DNA of 64,000 nucleotides from contig JAJDDY010000067.1 of NCBI GenBank assembly GCA_029260075.1, forward strand, positions 62,001 to 126,000, written 5' to 3'. Positions 51,726-60,911 of the stretch are shown piece by piece (within the stretch, counting starts at the first letter, position 1; every line of letters starts with the position of its first letter). The translations under genes and the position numbers were made by a program. The DNA is from Phycisphaerae bacterium (GTDB taxonomy: Bacteria; Planctomycetota; Phycisphaerae; UBA1845). The notes beneath the pieces are model-generated. The model was not told the origin of the DNA. It worked only from the letters and a program-made list of their open reading frames with translations, and ran no database searches.

Positions 51726-52756
51726 TATGCAATCCCTAACGCGGCCGCTACGGCCGTCAGACCATGTTGCACGTGTAGCACAATTCTTCCCCGCCCCTAC
51801 CATCCGCTCTACAGGATAACGCCCCCAACCGACTGTATGAAGCCCCATGTTATACATGCCGCGAAGGGGTTTGGGTCGTCACTCCAACGTAAATCCACAG
51901 AACGGCCGCACAATTCCCGAGAAATCCGCCCGATGACCGGGGCGATACAATTCGCCGCGTGACGCATGGACTCGGAAACGACATCATGGCGCGGACGCCA
52001 GCACCAGGCGTTCCTGCGGGACGAGGGCGGAGATTCGGCTTGACGTGCATCGGGCGGAGGGTATACTCAGACTGTGCGGCAGCGTGCGTTGTCGCTTTAA
52101 TTATTGCTTTCTGTGTGATATGGTGAGCGCGGCCTGTACTTGTGGGTCGCTGGTTCCGATTTCAGAAGGTTGCGGAGAACCACCGCGATCGGAGGCGCCA
52201 GGGTCTTGGGTTTCCGGTCGCACGCGACGACGTCGACTTGCCAGGCTTTCTTGGCGCGTGGTAGGTTGGGTTCTGGTTTGCATCGCGTGTCTGCGCCGGA
52301 TTGCTGTTCCGGCTTGTGGACGGCGGTCGCCGAGTTGGACCGTTTCGTTTCGGCGTCGTTTTGGCTGATGATCAATTAGGGTGGCTCTTCCGGTACGATC
52401 GACCCCGGAGATACTCCGGCGATGATGTTCCGTCAGTTTACGACGGCTTCGTTTCCTGGCTGGTGATATGGGCTACTTGTTCTACCCACGAGATTTAAGG
52501 GTTGCCACGCGCGTCGACCGTACTTGCGGTCCGCCCGGTCTATTCGTCACCACCAGAGGTTCGTTCCGCGCCAAGCGTGGATCGACTTGGTCGCATCGGC
52601 GCCTTCCTTTGAGCTCGCACTCTCTCCAACTCACACAGCCGGCCTGGACGTAGGGCACTGAGCACGTCCTCCTCACCGCAGCCGACGACGCTGGTCGCCG
52701 TCTGGCGCGAACGGTAGGGCGGTCTCTTCGCCCCTGTGTGTAGGGATATTGCGCCT
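51726..52756. other. 1-kb gap upstream of rny, no gene recognised
   Basis: It contains none of the four repeat families. Within it are a promoter-like pair at 52040-52067, and two small hairpins CCGGAG/CTCCGG (52405-52419) and CCGTC/GACGG (52430-52446). Short open frames on both strands have no ribosome binding site or motif. It may encode a long rny leader or an unrecognised RNA. Confidence 0.45.
52040..52067 (+). promoter_or_regulatory. Candidate sigma70-type promoter far upstream of rny
   Basis: TTGACG (52040-52045), 16-base spacer, TATACT (52062-52067). The same spacing and -10 are seen upstream of nusA. Transcription from here would give a leader of about 680 nt before rny. Confidence 0.5.
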
Positions 52757-54358
52757 ATGGATTCACTAACACCGCTAGGCCTGCTTGCCCAAGGCCAAGA
52801 CAACACCGTGCTTATCGTGACGTTCGCCTTTGTGGTGGCCGTCGGATTGGTCATCGGATTCATCAGCGTTCGTTGGATGATGCGTGCGAAACTGGACGCC
52901 GCCGTCAGCGAAGCCACCCGTCTGGTGGCCGTCGCGCAGAGCGAAGCCGACGTCACCATCAAGACCGCAGAGGTCGACGCCAAGACCGAGTTCCTCAAAG
53001 GCCAGGAGAAGCTTCGCGCCGAAGGCAGCGAAATGCGGGCCGAGTTCAAGGAAACCGAGCGGCGCCTCGAAAAACGTGAGGACAACCTCGAAGGCAAACT
53101 TGACACGCTCGCCACCAAGGAGCGAAACGTCGAGAAGGCCCAGCAACAGCTTTCCGAGAAAATGGAGGAAGTCGCCGGTCAGCGCGAGGAGGCCAAGAAT
53201 CTGCTTGCCGAACGGCGCGACCAACTCTTGCGCATCAGTGGCATGTCGCGTGATGAGGCCAAACGCTTGATTCTCGCCGAACTGGAGTCCGAGTTGGAGC
53301 GCGAGTCGGCGGAACTTGTCGACAAGATGGTCACCGCCGCCAAGGACGAGGCCTACCAGAATTCGCGCGAGATTACACTGACAGCCATTCAGCGGTACGC
53401 CGGTGATCACACGTGCGAGACCACGGTCTCGACCGTGGAAATCCCGTCGGACGAAATGAAGGGCCGGGTGATCGGTCGAGAAGGCCGCAATATCCGTGCG
53501 TTTGAAAAAGTGAGCGGGGTCGACGTCATTGTCGACGACACGCCGGGTATCGTCGTGGTCAGCGCGTTTGACCCCGTACGCCGGGAGATCGCCCGCCGTC
53601 TCTTGGAGCGTCTCATTCAGGATGGCCGCATCCATCCGGGTCGCATCGAAGAACTGTTCGTGCAGATCAAGAAGGAAGTCGAAGAGGAATTGCTCGACTC
53701 GGGCAAGAAGGCCGCCGTCGAAGCCAACATTGGCGGCTTACATCGCAAGCAGCTCGAGCTGCTCGGTCGACTTAAGTATCGAACCAGCTACGGACAAAAC
53801 GTACTGAAACACAGCATGGAAGTCGGCTTCCTATGTCAGGCCATCGCCGATGAACTCGGATTGGATGGCCGGTTGGCGCGACGGTGTGGTCTGCTGCACG
53901 ACATCGGCAAAGCCATCGACCACGAAGTCGAGGGTGGGCATCCGAAAATCGGCGCCGACTTCTGCAAACGGTTCAATGAGCGGTCGGAAGTGCTCAACGC
54001 CATCGAGGGTCATCACGGCGACATACCGTCGACCAGCCCGTACACGCCCATCGTCATGGCCGCCGACGCCATCAGCGCCGCCCGACCCGGCGGTCGCCGC
54101 GAGTCGCTCGAACGATACGCCCAACGATTGCGGCAGTTGGAAGACATTGCCAAGGAACCGCAGGGCGTCCGAGAAGCGTTTGCGATTCAGGCCGGTCGAG
54201 AAATCCGCGTAATCGTAGACGCCAAGCGCGTTGACGACAGTGTGGCCGCCAAGATATCTCGCGACATCGCCAAGAAGATCGAAGAACAAATGACGTACCC
54301 CGGCGAAATCCGCGTGACCGTGCTCCGCGAGGTGCGTGCCGTGGCGATGGCACGCTAG
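52757..54358 (+). CDS. rny: Ribonuclease Y
   Basis: A 533-residue membrane-bound endoribonuclease that starts mRNA decay. An N-terminal transmembrane helix (VLIVTFAFVVAVGLVIGFIS), a coiled coil to about residue 195, a KH domain with MKGRVIGREGRNIRAFEK, then an HD domain with LKHSMEVGFLC, LLHDIGKAID and EGHHGDI. C-terminal region IAKKIEEQMTYPGEIRVTVL is typical. The ATG at 52757 follows AGGGA at 11 bases. An IR-C fragment starts at its stop codon. Confidence 0.96.
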   Translation: MDSLTPLGLLAQGQDNTVLIVTFAFVVAVGLVIGFISVRWMMRAKLDAAVSEATRLVAVAQSEADVTIKTAEVDAKTEFLKGQEKLRAEGSEMRAEFKETERRLEKREDNLEGKLDTLATKERNVEKAQQQLSEKMEEVAGQREEAKNLLAERRDQLLRISGMSRDEAKRLILAELESELERESAELVDKMVTAAKDEAYQNSREITLTAIQRYAGDHTCETTVSTVEIPSDEMKGRVIGREGRNIRAFEKVSGVDVIVDDTPGIVVVSAFDPVRREIARRLLERLIQDGRIHPGRIEELFVQIKKEVEEELLDSGKKAAVEANIGGLHRKQLELLGRLKYRTSYGQNVLKHSMEVGFLCQAIADELGLDGRLARRCGLLHDIGKAIDHEVEGGHPKIGADFCKRFNERSEVLNAIEGHHGDIPSTSPYTPIVMAADAISAARPGGRRESLERYAQRLRQLEDIAKEPQGVREAFAIQAGREIRVIVDAKRVDDSVAAKISRDIAKKIEEQMTYPGEIRVTVLREVRAVAMAR

Positions 54359-54374
54359 AAGCCGGTGCCACGTT
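54359..54374. repeat. IR-C fragment (copy 6)
   Basis: AAGCCGGTGCCACG directly after the rny stop, the end of a reverse-oriented IR-C. Confidence 0.6.
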
Positions 54375-54402
54375 GATGCGTGGCCCATCGCCAACGAGAT
54401 AG

Positions 54403-54484
54403 TGGGTGGCCCATGGCTTTAGCCGTGGGGAAGTCGATTCGACACCCGATTCGGCTCCCCCACCTCTGAAGAGATGGGCCACCG
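54403..54484. repeat. IR-B repeat copy 7, full palindrome
   Basis: Left arm GGGTGGCCCATGGCTTTAGC and CGTGGGGAAGTCGATTCG, right arm CGATTCGGCTCCCCCACC and TCTGAAGAGATGGGCCACC. It shows that IR-B is one long inverted repeat of about 80 bp. Confidence 0.92.
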
Positions 54485-54489
54485 GGCCG

Positions 54490-54612
54490 AGTTTACCGAG
54501 CCCCGACCGTAAGGAAGCGGAGATTTGAAATCCGGTCGTGACAGCTCGACATTGCTCTCTCACGGTCGCGGCTCTGATCGGACTACCCCGTCGCTTTGGG
54601 TCTGTGAAGCGA
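54490..54612. repeat. IR-A repeat copy 11, long subtype
   Basis: CCGAGCCCCGACCGTAAGGA, inner GGTCGTGACAGCTCG, CTCACGGTCGCGGCTC and a diverged tail. With the IR-C and IR-B pieces it fills the rny-ymdB gap. Confidence 0.88.
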
Positions 54613-54669
54613 CGTGCGTGCGGTGGCGATGACACGAAACAGTGTCCGGCTGCGACGCGGTGAAATTAC

Positions 54670-55470
54670 ATGCAACTCAAGATACTGTGCATCGGTGATG
54701 TGGTGGGCTCACCCGGTCGACACGTGCTCCAAGAGGCGATTCCTAAGCTCGTCGCGGAACATCAGGTTGACTGCGTTATCGCCAACTGCGAAAACGTCGC
54801 CGGCGGATCGGGAATCACTCCGGTGCTGTTCAACAAATTGCTTGGCTATGGCATTGATGTCGTGACGCTGGGCGATCATATTTTTCGGCGCCGTGGTTTT
54901 ATCCCGGTGCTCGAGCAATCGGACCGAGTGGTCCGACCTGCCAACCTCCCGAGTCAAGCACCGGGGCGCACACACACGCTGTACGAAACGGCGTCGGGCG
55001 TGCGTGTGGCCGTCGTATCCGTGCTCGGTCGCGTGTTCATGAAGATGTCCAGCAATTGCCCGTTCGCCGCCGTCGATCAAGTGCTTTCGTCCCTGCCGAG
55101 CGATGTCAAGGTGATCGTGGTAGACATGCACGGCGAGACGACGAGCGAGAAAGTGGCTATGGGCTGGCATCTCGACGGGCGCGTCAGCGTCCTATTCGGC
55201 ACGCACACCCACATACCCACAGCCGACGATCGCGTGCTGCCGGGTGGAACCGCGTATGTAACCGATCTGGGCATGACCGGCCCTTACGATTCCGTTTTGG
55301 GTCGTGACAAGAAACGCGTGCTTAGCGCGCTCATCAGCACGGTGCCCGCACCTTTCGACGTTGCGGAGCACGATGCACGCATCGGTAGTGTGCTGGCCAC
55401 CATCGACAGCACGACGGGGCGGGCGACGGATATTCGGCGCATCACCTACTGTCTAGACGACGGGGCGTAA
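54670..55470 (+). CDS. ymdB: YmdB-family metallophosphoesterase
   Basis: A 266-residue binuclear-metal phosphoesterase of the TIGR00282 type, usually encoded beside rny. Metal-site blocks: ILCIGDVVGSPGR, VIANCENVAGG, VDMHGETTSEKVAM and LFGTHTHIPTADDRVLP. Relatives hydrolyse 2',3'-cyclic nucleotides or cAMP. The motif usually read as GNH appears as TLGDHIFRR, so a metal-ligand Asn is replaced by Asp. tyrS starts one base after its stop. Confidence 0.9.
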   Translation: MQLKILCIGDVVGSPGRHVLQEAIPKLVAEHQVDCVIANCENVAGGSGITPVLFNKLLGYGIDVVTLGDHIFRRRGFIPVLEQSDRVVRPANLPSQAPGRTHTLYETASGVRVAVVSVLGRVFMKMSSNCPFAAVDQVLSSLPSDVKVIVVDMHGETTSEKVAMGWHLDGRVSVLFGTHTHIPTADDRVLPGGTAYVTDLGMTGPYDSVLGRDKKRVLSALISTVPAPFDVAEHDARIGSVLATIDSTTGRATDIRRITYCLDDGA

Positions 55471-55471
55471 C

Positions 55472-56692
55472 ATGGCAGACAACGGTCACCAACACGGTCT
55501 CGATCTGTTGGTCTCGGGGTGTGACAGTGTCTACACCGTCGACGAACTGAAACGACGTCTCGCCAGCGGGAAACCGCTGCGCGTTAAGCTCGGCATGGAC
55601 CCGACCGCCCCCGACCTCACCCTCGGACACACCGTCGTGTTGCGTAAGCTGCGACAGTTTCAAGATCTAGGCCACAAAGCGGTCCTGATCATCGGCGACT
55701 ACACGGCCATGATCGGCGACCCGACCGGTCGATCCAAGACTCGACCCATGCTGACGGCCGAACAGATTGCGACGAACGCCCAAACCTATCTCGATCAGGC
55801 GGGCAAAGTGCTCGACCTCGGCGCGGACAAGCTGGAAGTTCGCCACAACAGCGAATGGTTGACCCAACTCACCTTTTCCGACGTCGTCAAGCTGATGAGC
55901 CAAGTGACAGTCGCCCGCATGCTCGAACGGGATACGTTCGCAAAGCGGCATGCAGCCGGTAAGGAAATCTACCTGCACGAAATGCTCTACCCGATCATGC
56001 AGGCGCGGGACAGTGTCGCCATTGAATCCGACGTGGAACTCGGAGGCACGGACCAGACGTTCAACAACCTGTGTGGCCGCGACTTTCAGCGGGCCGCCGG
56101 TCAACCGCCCCAAATTGTGATCACGCTTCCGATTCTTGTCGGCACCGACGGCAAGGACAAGATGAGCAAGTCAATGGGCAACTACATCGGCGTCACCGAC
56201 GCGCCCAGCGACATGTTCGGCAAGATCATGCGTATCCCCGACGATCTGATGCGCCAATACTTCGAGCTGCTCACCGACGTACCGGCGTCGACCATAGGCG
56301 AGTTGGTTGGACCGGCACACGGCAACCCGCGCGACAGCAAGGAAGTTCTGGCGAAGACGATCATCACGAAATACCACACAGCCGACGACGCTGATCGGGC
56401 CGCAGACGAATTCCGTCGCGTTCACGGCGGCGGTGGAAGTGGACTGCCCGACGACATACCGACCTTTGCCATCCCGCCGGACCGCCTGACCGAAGGACTC
56501 ATCGCGCCGATCGATCTGATCACGCTATGCGGTTTTGAGCAAACGCGCGGCAACGCGCGGCGCATCGTCGCGGAGCACGGCATTCGCCTTAATGGCGCGG
56601 TGATCGAGGACGCCTTGAAGCCGATGAGCGTCACGGACGGTGACATACTCCAGCGCGGTCGGCGCAAGTTCGTTCGGCTGACTTTGTCGTGA
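55472..56692 (+). CDS. tyrS: Tyrosyl-tRNA synthetase
   Basis: A 406-residue class I synthetase. The HIGH-type motif is in DPTAPDLTLGHTVVLRKL, and KMSKS is exact in GKDKMSKSMGNYIG. The S4 RNA-binding domain is at the C-terminus (NARRIVAEHGIRLNGAVIED). The sequence is of the TyrZ/TyrRS-2 kind rather than E. coli TyrS. Start is 1 bp after the ymdB stop and its stop overlaps the next gene by 4 bp (GTGA), so it sits in a tight operon. Confidence 0.96.
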   Translation: MADNGHQHGLDLLVSGCDSVYTVDELKRRLASGKPLRVKLGMDPTAPDLTLGHTVVLRKLRQFQDLGHKAVLIIGDYTAMIGDPTGRSKTRPMLTAEQIATNAQTYLDQAGKVLDLGADKLEVRHNSEWLTQLTFSDVVKLMSQVTVARMLERDTFAKRHAAGKEIYLHEMLYPIMQARDSVAIESDVELGGTDQTFNNLCGRDFQRAAGQPPQIVITLPILVGTDGKDKMSKSMGNYIGVTDAPSDMFGKIMRIPDDLMRQYFELLTDVPASTIGELVGPAHGNPRDSKEVLAKTIITKYHTADDADRAADEFRRVHGGGGSGLPDDIPTFAIPPDRLTEGLIAPIDLITLCGFEQTRGNARRIVAEHGIRLNGAVIEDALKPMSVTDGDILQRGRRKFVRLTLS

Positions 56693-57303
56693 ACGAGCCG
56701 TCCGACGGCGGCGTCTTGAAGCTCCCACCCATTCCCAATCCGCACCGATACGCCGGACTGTATGTTTACGATTTCGGCACGCATGTGGCCGTTGGCTATA
56801 CAGCCGGTGAAGTGGCCATCTTGCAAACTTCCGAAGAGCACCACAACGGCTTGGCGTACGAAATCTATCGCGTGGGTAACGACGACACGATGGAGCTTCG
56901 CGCGGCGAAGATGCATCGGGTCACGGCGTCGGAGTCGCTTCGCTTTCTTCGACATGACGCGAGCGTGTCACGCAGCGACTATGACGCCCTGATCCAAGCC
57001 GCCAAGAACGATGCGCCGCCCTGCACCGTCGAGTTACATTTGGCCAAGGTCTACGCTATAGATCCGCCGAACGTGATGACTGTGACGTATCCTGTTTCCG
57101 CGAGCACGGCTATGTCCGGTTGGTTGACCCGCCACGCGCCTGCGGCTGGGGATGAGGTAGAAAGTGGTCGTGGGGCATCAACATCAATAAGCGCCATGGA
57201 GGGCGTTCGCATCGCTTCATGCACACTCGATATGCACGTGACGAACCAGGATCGATCGGTCGAGGAAGTGCTTGCGGCTGTTCGGTTGCCGCTGCAGCGA
57301 TGA
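56689..57303 (+). CDS. Hypothetical protein, 204 aa, translationally coupled to tyrS
   Basis: GTG start overlaps the tyrS stop (GTGA), which is the main support for the gene. The protein is soluble, without a signal peptide or transmembrane segment, with an N-terminal beta-rich region (YAGLYVYDFGTHVAVGYTAG) and a middle stretch RAAKMHRVTASESLRFLRHD. The C-terminal part is beta-rich around SCTLDMHVTNQDRSVEEVLA. No family recognised. An IR-C copy lies 40 bp after its stop. Confidence 0.75.
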   Translation: MNEPSDGGVLKLPPIPNPHRYAGLYVYDFGTHVAVGYTAGEVAILQTSEEHHNGLAYEIYRVGNDDTMELRAAKMHRVTASESLRFLRHDASVSRSDYDALIQAAKNDAPPCTVELHLAKVYAIDPPNVMTVTYPVSASTAMSGWLTRHAPAAGDEVESGRGASTSISAMEGVRIASCTLDMHVTNQDRSVEEVLAAVRLPLQR

Positions 57304-57346
57304 CCGTCGTTTGGAACACTCGGTGGGAATAGAGAGAAGTTGTTTT

Positions 57347-57376
57347 TGATCACCGGCTGGAAGCCGGTGCCACACG
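57347..57376. repeat. IR-C repeat copy 7 (reverse orientation)
   Basis: TTGATCACCGGCTGGAAGCC then GGTGCCACACGG, between convergent genes. Confidence 0.85.
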
Positions 57377-57456
57377 GATGACAGTCATACCGGCGTGATT
57401 TTCCTCCGATATTCTGTGCCGTGAATCGTTTCTCGGCACCGGTATCCAATCGAATG

Positions 57457-57831
57457 TCAGTGTCGCGGTTCTCGAATGGTGATGTTGCTGTGCACTTCCT
57501 TGAGCGTCGTTGCCAGTTCCGTCAGACCCTCTTCGCGTGCGCGTTCAACGATCCTGGCAAATATCTCGTCGACGTATCGCTCATTGTCGAACTTGGCGCC
57601 GGACGTTCGTGAGATGTTCAGGGCCTCGTCGAAGGCCTCCTCGTGAACCTCGGATATCAGTCGAGTCGTCACTTCACGATCGCCCTGCGATAACGGGGTT
57701 TGGTCAAGGAAGCGCACGATGCCGGCCTTCACGCGCTCGCTGGCTTCGGAGCGAAAGTGTTGATACAGGCCGAACCCAATCGCCGAAAAAACCAGAATGC
57801 TGATCATCCACTGGGCGAGTCGTTTCTTCAT
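57457..57831 (-). CDS. Small single-pass membrane protein, hypothetical
   Basis: A 124-residue protein. The start ATG at 57831 has GAGGG upstream; the basic MKKRLAQWMISILVFSAIGF segment is a signal anchor. The remainder is a charged helical domain (KFDNERYVDEIFARIVERAR) likely in the periplasm. It lies 27 bp downstream of folE on the same strand, so is probably co-transcribed. No known family seen. Confidence 0.7.
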   Translation of the reverse strand: MKKRLAQWMISILVFSAIGFGLYQHFRSEASERVKAGIVRFLDQTPLSQGDREVTTRLISEVHEEAFDEALNISRTSGAKFDNERYVDEIFARIVERAREEGLTELATTLKEVHSNITIREPRH

Positions 57832-57858
57832 CGAGGGACCCTCGAGCGCAACCAATTT

Positions 57859-58422
57859 CTATCCACACGAACCGTGCAGCAACATCATCACCTCACTGCG
57901 CGTTCGCGCATCGCTGCGACACAATCCACGAACCGCGGACGTCACCATCACGCTGCCGGCTTTCTTGATGCCGCGACAGGTCATGCACGCGTGCGTCGCC
58001 GTCATCACCACCGCGACGCCCTTGGCTTCCAGCTTGTCGAAGAGCAGGTCGGCCACCTGCGACGTAAGCCGCTCCTGAACTTGTGGCCTATGGGCGAAGT
58101 CGTCCACCACGCGGGCGAGCTTGGAGATGCCAGCCACCTGACCATCCGGAAGATAGGCTACGTGAACCCGACCCTGAAACGGCATGAGGTGATGTTCGCA
58201 CATCGAGGTGAACGGAATATCACGCAGCACGACCATCTCGTCGTAACGCTCGGTAAACGCCGTCTCGAGATGGCGTGCCGGATTCAGGTTCAGCCCGGCA
58301 AACAACTCTTCGTACATTCGTGCGACGCGAGAAGGCGTCTCGCGCATCCCCTCGCGGTCGGGATCCTCGCCGACAGCCAGAAGAATCTCCCTGACAGCTT
58401 TCTCGATACGTTCAAGGTCCAT
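57859..58422 (-). CDS. folE: GTP cyclohydrolase I
   Basis: A 187-residue enzyme that converts GTP to 7,8-dihydroneopterin triphosphate, the first step to tetrahydrofolate and to queuosine precursors. Zinc ligands are in FTSMCEHHLMPFQGR and THACMTCRGI. Other blocks: GMRETPSRVARMYEELF and YLPDGQVAGISKLARVVDDF. Length matches the family. With queF in the same window it could also feed preQ0 synthesis. The 204 bp upstream to the next stop hold its promoter. Confidence 0.96.
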   Translation of the reverse strand: MDLERIEKAVREILLAVGEDPDREGMRETPSRVARMYEELFAGLNLNPARHLETAFTERYDEMVVLRDIPFTSMCEHHLMPFQGRVHVAYLPDGQVAGISKLARVVDDFAHRPQVQERLTSQVADLLFDKLEAKGVAVVMTATHACMTCRGIKKAGSVMVTSAVRGLCRSDARTRSEVMMLLHGSCG

Positions 58423-58626
58423 GTCGTCGCCCTACGAAAACACCGTCGCACCCGATCACCATGTTGCGTGGGATGATGTTATGGATAGGTGGCGACTTGG
58501 GCAACAGACGAGGGAGACGAAGGCATCCGAACAGGCTGCCGCGCCGAACGTCGCTTCATGTACGGGGCGTGGTCGTGAGCGATTGGTAATCTGGTAGGCG
58601 GAGCCCGACCGACCTGAATAGTGGCA

Positions 58627-59783
58627 CTACCGCCGTTTGCGCGGTGGGGATTCGGTCGTTATGTCTACGATTTCCATCATGGCGTAGTGTTTCCCGTCGT
58701 AACAACGGAAGACATAAAGATCGCCCGGGCGCAGGATCGCTTCGGACTGTGTGTAGCCTGACTCGGGTGCTTCAAAGACATCTTCGAACCCGTTGTCTCT
58801 GATACGAATTGACGCTTCCTTCTTACTACGGCTTGCGTCGGGATGGCTGAGAACTAACTGGTTCTTTACCTGGGAAATGGCAAAATCGCTACGTCCGTGA
58901 TTCGATTGTTCAAATCCTTTGGCGAAGCTCACGCAGTACGGCTTGGACCATGACACGACGGCTGTGCCGGTGGCAGTGTCACCGTCAAAATATCGCGTCC
59001 CGTCCGGTTGGTAGGCCCAACGCACATGAGCAAATCGCTTGCGGTAACCAACCAACTCGCATGCCCGTTCGCGGCCGGAGGCGACCTCTAGGTCGGCGTT
59101 CATACCAACATATCCGGGTTTTTGTGCTGAGACCCGAAGCTTCCCTGCGCGGACCGGGTCGATACTGAAATAGCCCGAGCCATCGGTGAAACCGGCGACT
59201 TCTTGATCGACGCTAATTGCGAACACTTCGTGACTATCCTCTTCGTCTTCCAGCCGCACGCGTCCCACGACCCAGCCAGTTGTGCGATCGGTCATCGGCT
59301 CAAGAACAATGTCGTCCCAGACTACCAGCTCTCCGGGACGGAAAACGAGCCTTCGTTTGTATCTGTCAAAACCGCGTGCGATGAAGTGGAACTCCACGGT
59401 TCCCGTGGTCCCTAACACGAAAAGCGGTTGCAGTACGGCTTCGGTGGTTGAGGCTTTTCCGTTCAGGTAGCCGGACGCGGATCTTCCAATGTAATGTAAT
59501 TCCGTACGAACCGGGACGGTTTGATCGTCTGGCGTATGGATGGTGTAGATCAGTGTTGCGACAGGAATGGTAGAATCGGCTTCTAGTTCTTCCTCGGCGC
59601 GGGCGATGGCTTCATCAAGCGACTTGAATCGCTGTTGCCGAAGCGCCCTCCTGCGTCCGCCCTCTTGGTCAGCATTTGAAGCATAGGATAGTGGAGCAGC
59701 AACCGAAAGGTTGACAGCGGAAAAATGCAGCCAATCGCCAGCGCTAGAGCGCGAGCAACCGGAGAATTGCTCGGTTTCGACAT
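58627..59783 (-). CDS. Secreted protein, reading frame broken by a single-base shift in an A-run
   Basis: The frame is open from 59811 to 58627, but from 59811 to 59419 it has no ATG, GTG or TTG start. In the adjacent frame an ATG at 59783, with AAGGA seven bases upstream, begins MSKPSNSPVARALALAIGCI. Adding one T to the minus-strand T5 run (59721-59725) fuses it to AVNLSVAAPLSYASNADQEG, giving a full signal peptide (cleavage after SYA) and a 385-residue protein. The mature part is beta-rich with a carboxypeptidase-regulatory-like region (SDGSGYFSIDPVRAGKLRVS-like text near FTDGSGYFSIDPVRAGKLRV). It could be a sequencing error, a new pseudogene, or slippage. As sequenced, the intact part is 58627-59418. 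Confidence 0.65.
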
Positions 59784-59954
59784 GATTTGTCCTTCCATGG
59801 CGGTACGCATATCACGACGTTGCCGCGACGCGTCTACATTGTAGTTGTGGCAACCGACGACCTCAACCCCCGCCGGAACTAATCCATCCGCAATCGCTAC
59901 GAGCCGTCACTGTTGCTGCCCTCATTACCGGTTGCCCAGTCCGCTATAGCACGC

Positions 59955-60911
59955 TCATACACACGCGGAAGCGCCCGATTCGCGGGCATCGCCTCGCGTC
60001 GTTGCTAGCGCGTGACAATCCACACCTGCCAAGCGCGCCGCGCCTATGACCCCTGCTTGGTCGCCGCGTGTGGCGCGAATTACTTCCACAACCGCGACCG
60101 ATGACTGTGCTTGATTGCGTTGATGCTTGTCCACTGTCGCCTCAGCGATCTGTGGCCAAGCTTCGATTACGCCGCCGCCTAGGGTAATGACGCTCGGGTG
60201 AAACTGTTCTACAAGATTAGCAATAGCAATCGTCAGGACATTGGCCACACGCTCGGTAACAATTCGCGTCAGCGTGGGTGTGGTTGATCCGGACTCCGAC
60301 TTCGCTATTGGTCCCGTGCCCTCGATCTGCCGCGCTATCGCCGGACCCGATGCGATGGTTTCCAGACAACCGCTCTTGCCACATGAGCAAGGCAGAGCGG
60401 TCGGACCTCGATCGACAACTAGATATTCCAAGTGTCCGGTGCGATCCGCATCGAGTCGGAGAAGATTGTGATCGATCACTACGCCGCAGGCTAGGCCCGT
60501 ACCCAAGCGAAGATGGACGAATCGATCTGGTCTCGGAGACAACGCCGAATATTCGCCCCACGTAGCCGCCTCCGCGTCCGTCATAAGCACGGTGTGCGTG
60601 TGAAGTTCATCCGCAATCGCTTGTCGAAGAGGGTGGCCTTCGAGGAAGGGAAGATTGACGGAGCGATGCACTGACTCGCGGCCACGATCAAGTGTACCAG
60701 CTACCGCCACACCGATTGAGCCGCCGTCAGTTAATCCGTGGTGGCCATCCTCGACCAACTTGTTGACTACGCCGACTACATGAGTAACGAACTGATCGGG
60801 CGCGGAAAACGTGCTTGTGGGCGTGTGGTCTACGTGCAACAGGTCGCCCGCGCTGTCGACGATGCCGACACGGGTCGATGTTCCGCCGGCGTCGACCCCG
60901 ATCGATATCAT
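59955..60911 (-). CDS. ROK-family sugar kinase
   Basis: A 318-residue kinase of the ASKHA/ROK fold. ATP loop ISIGVDAGGTSTRVGIVDSA is N-terminal; DAEAATWGEYSAL and LGTGLACGVVID follow. The zinc-binding ROK signature is complete: GHLEYLVVDRGPTALPCSCG then KSGCLETIASG. It is likely a glucokinase or N-acetylglucosamine/anhydromuramic-type kinase; murQ and a glycosidase upstream favour an amino-sugar substrate. It overlaps the upstream glycosidase gene by 4 bp (ATGA). Confidence 0.85.
   Translation of the reverse strand: MISIGVDAGGTSTRVGIVDSAGDLLHVDHTPTSTFSAPDQFVTHVVGVVNKLVEDGHHGLTDGGSIGVAVAGTLDRGRESVHRSVNLPFLEGHPLRQAIADELHTHTVLMTDAEAATWGEYSALSPRPDRFVHLRLGTGLACGVVIDHNLLRLDADRTGHLEYLVVDRGPTALPCSCGKSGCLETIASGPAIARQIEGTGPIAKSESGSTTPTLTRIVTERVANVLTIAIANLVEQFHPSVITLGGGVIEAWPQIAEATVDKHQRNQAQSSVAVVEVIRATRGDQAGVIGAARLAGVDCHALATTRGDARESGASACV

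Noticed and set aside
52045-52368. 107-codon open frame upstream of rny
   Set aside because: Arg/Cys-rich random composition, starts inside the promoter-like element, no ribosome site.
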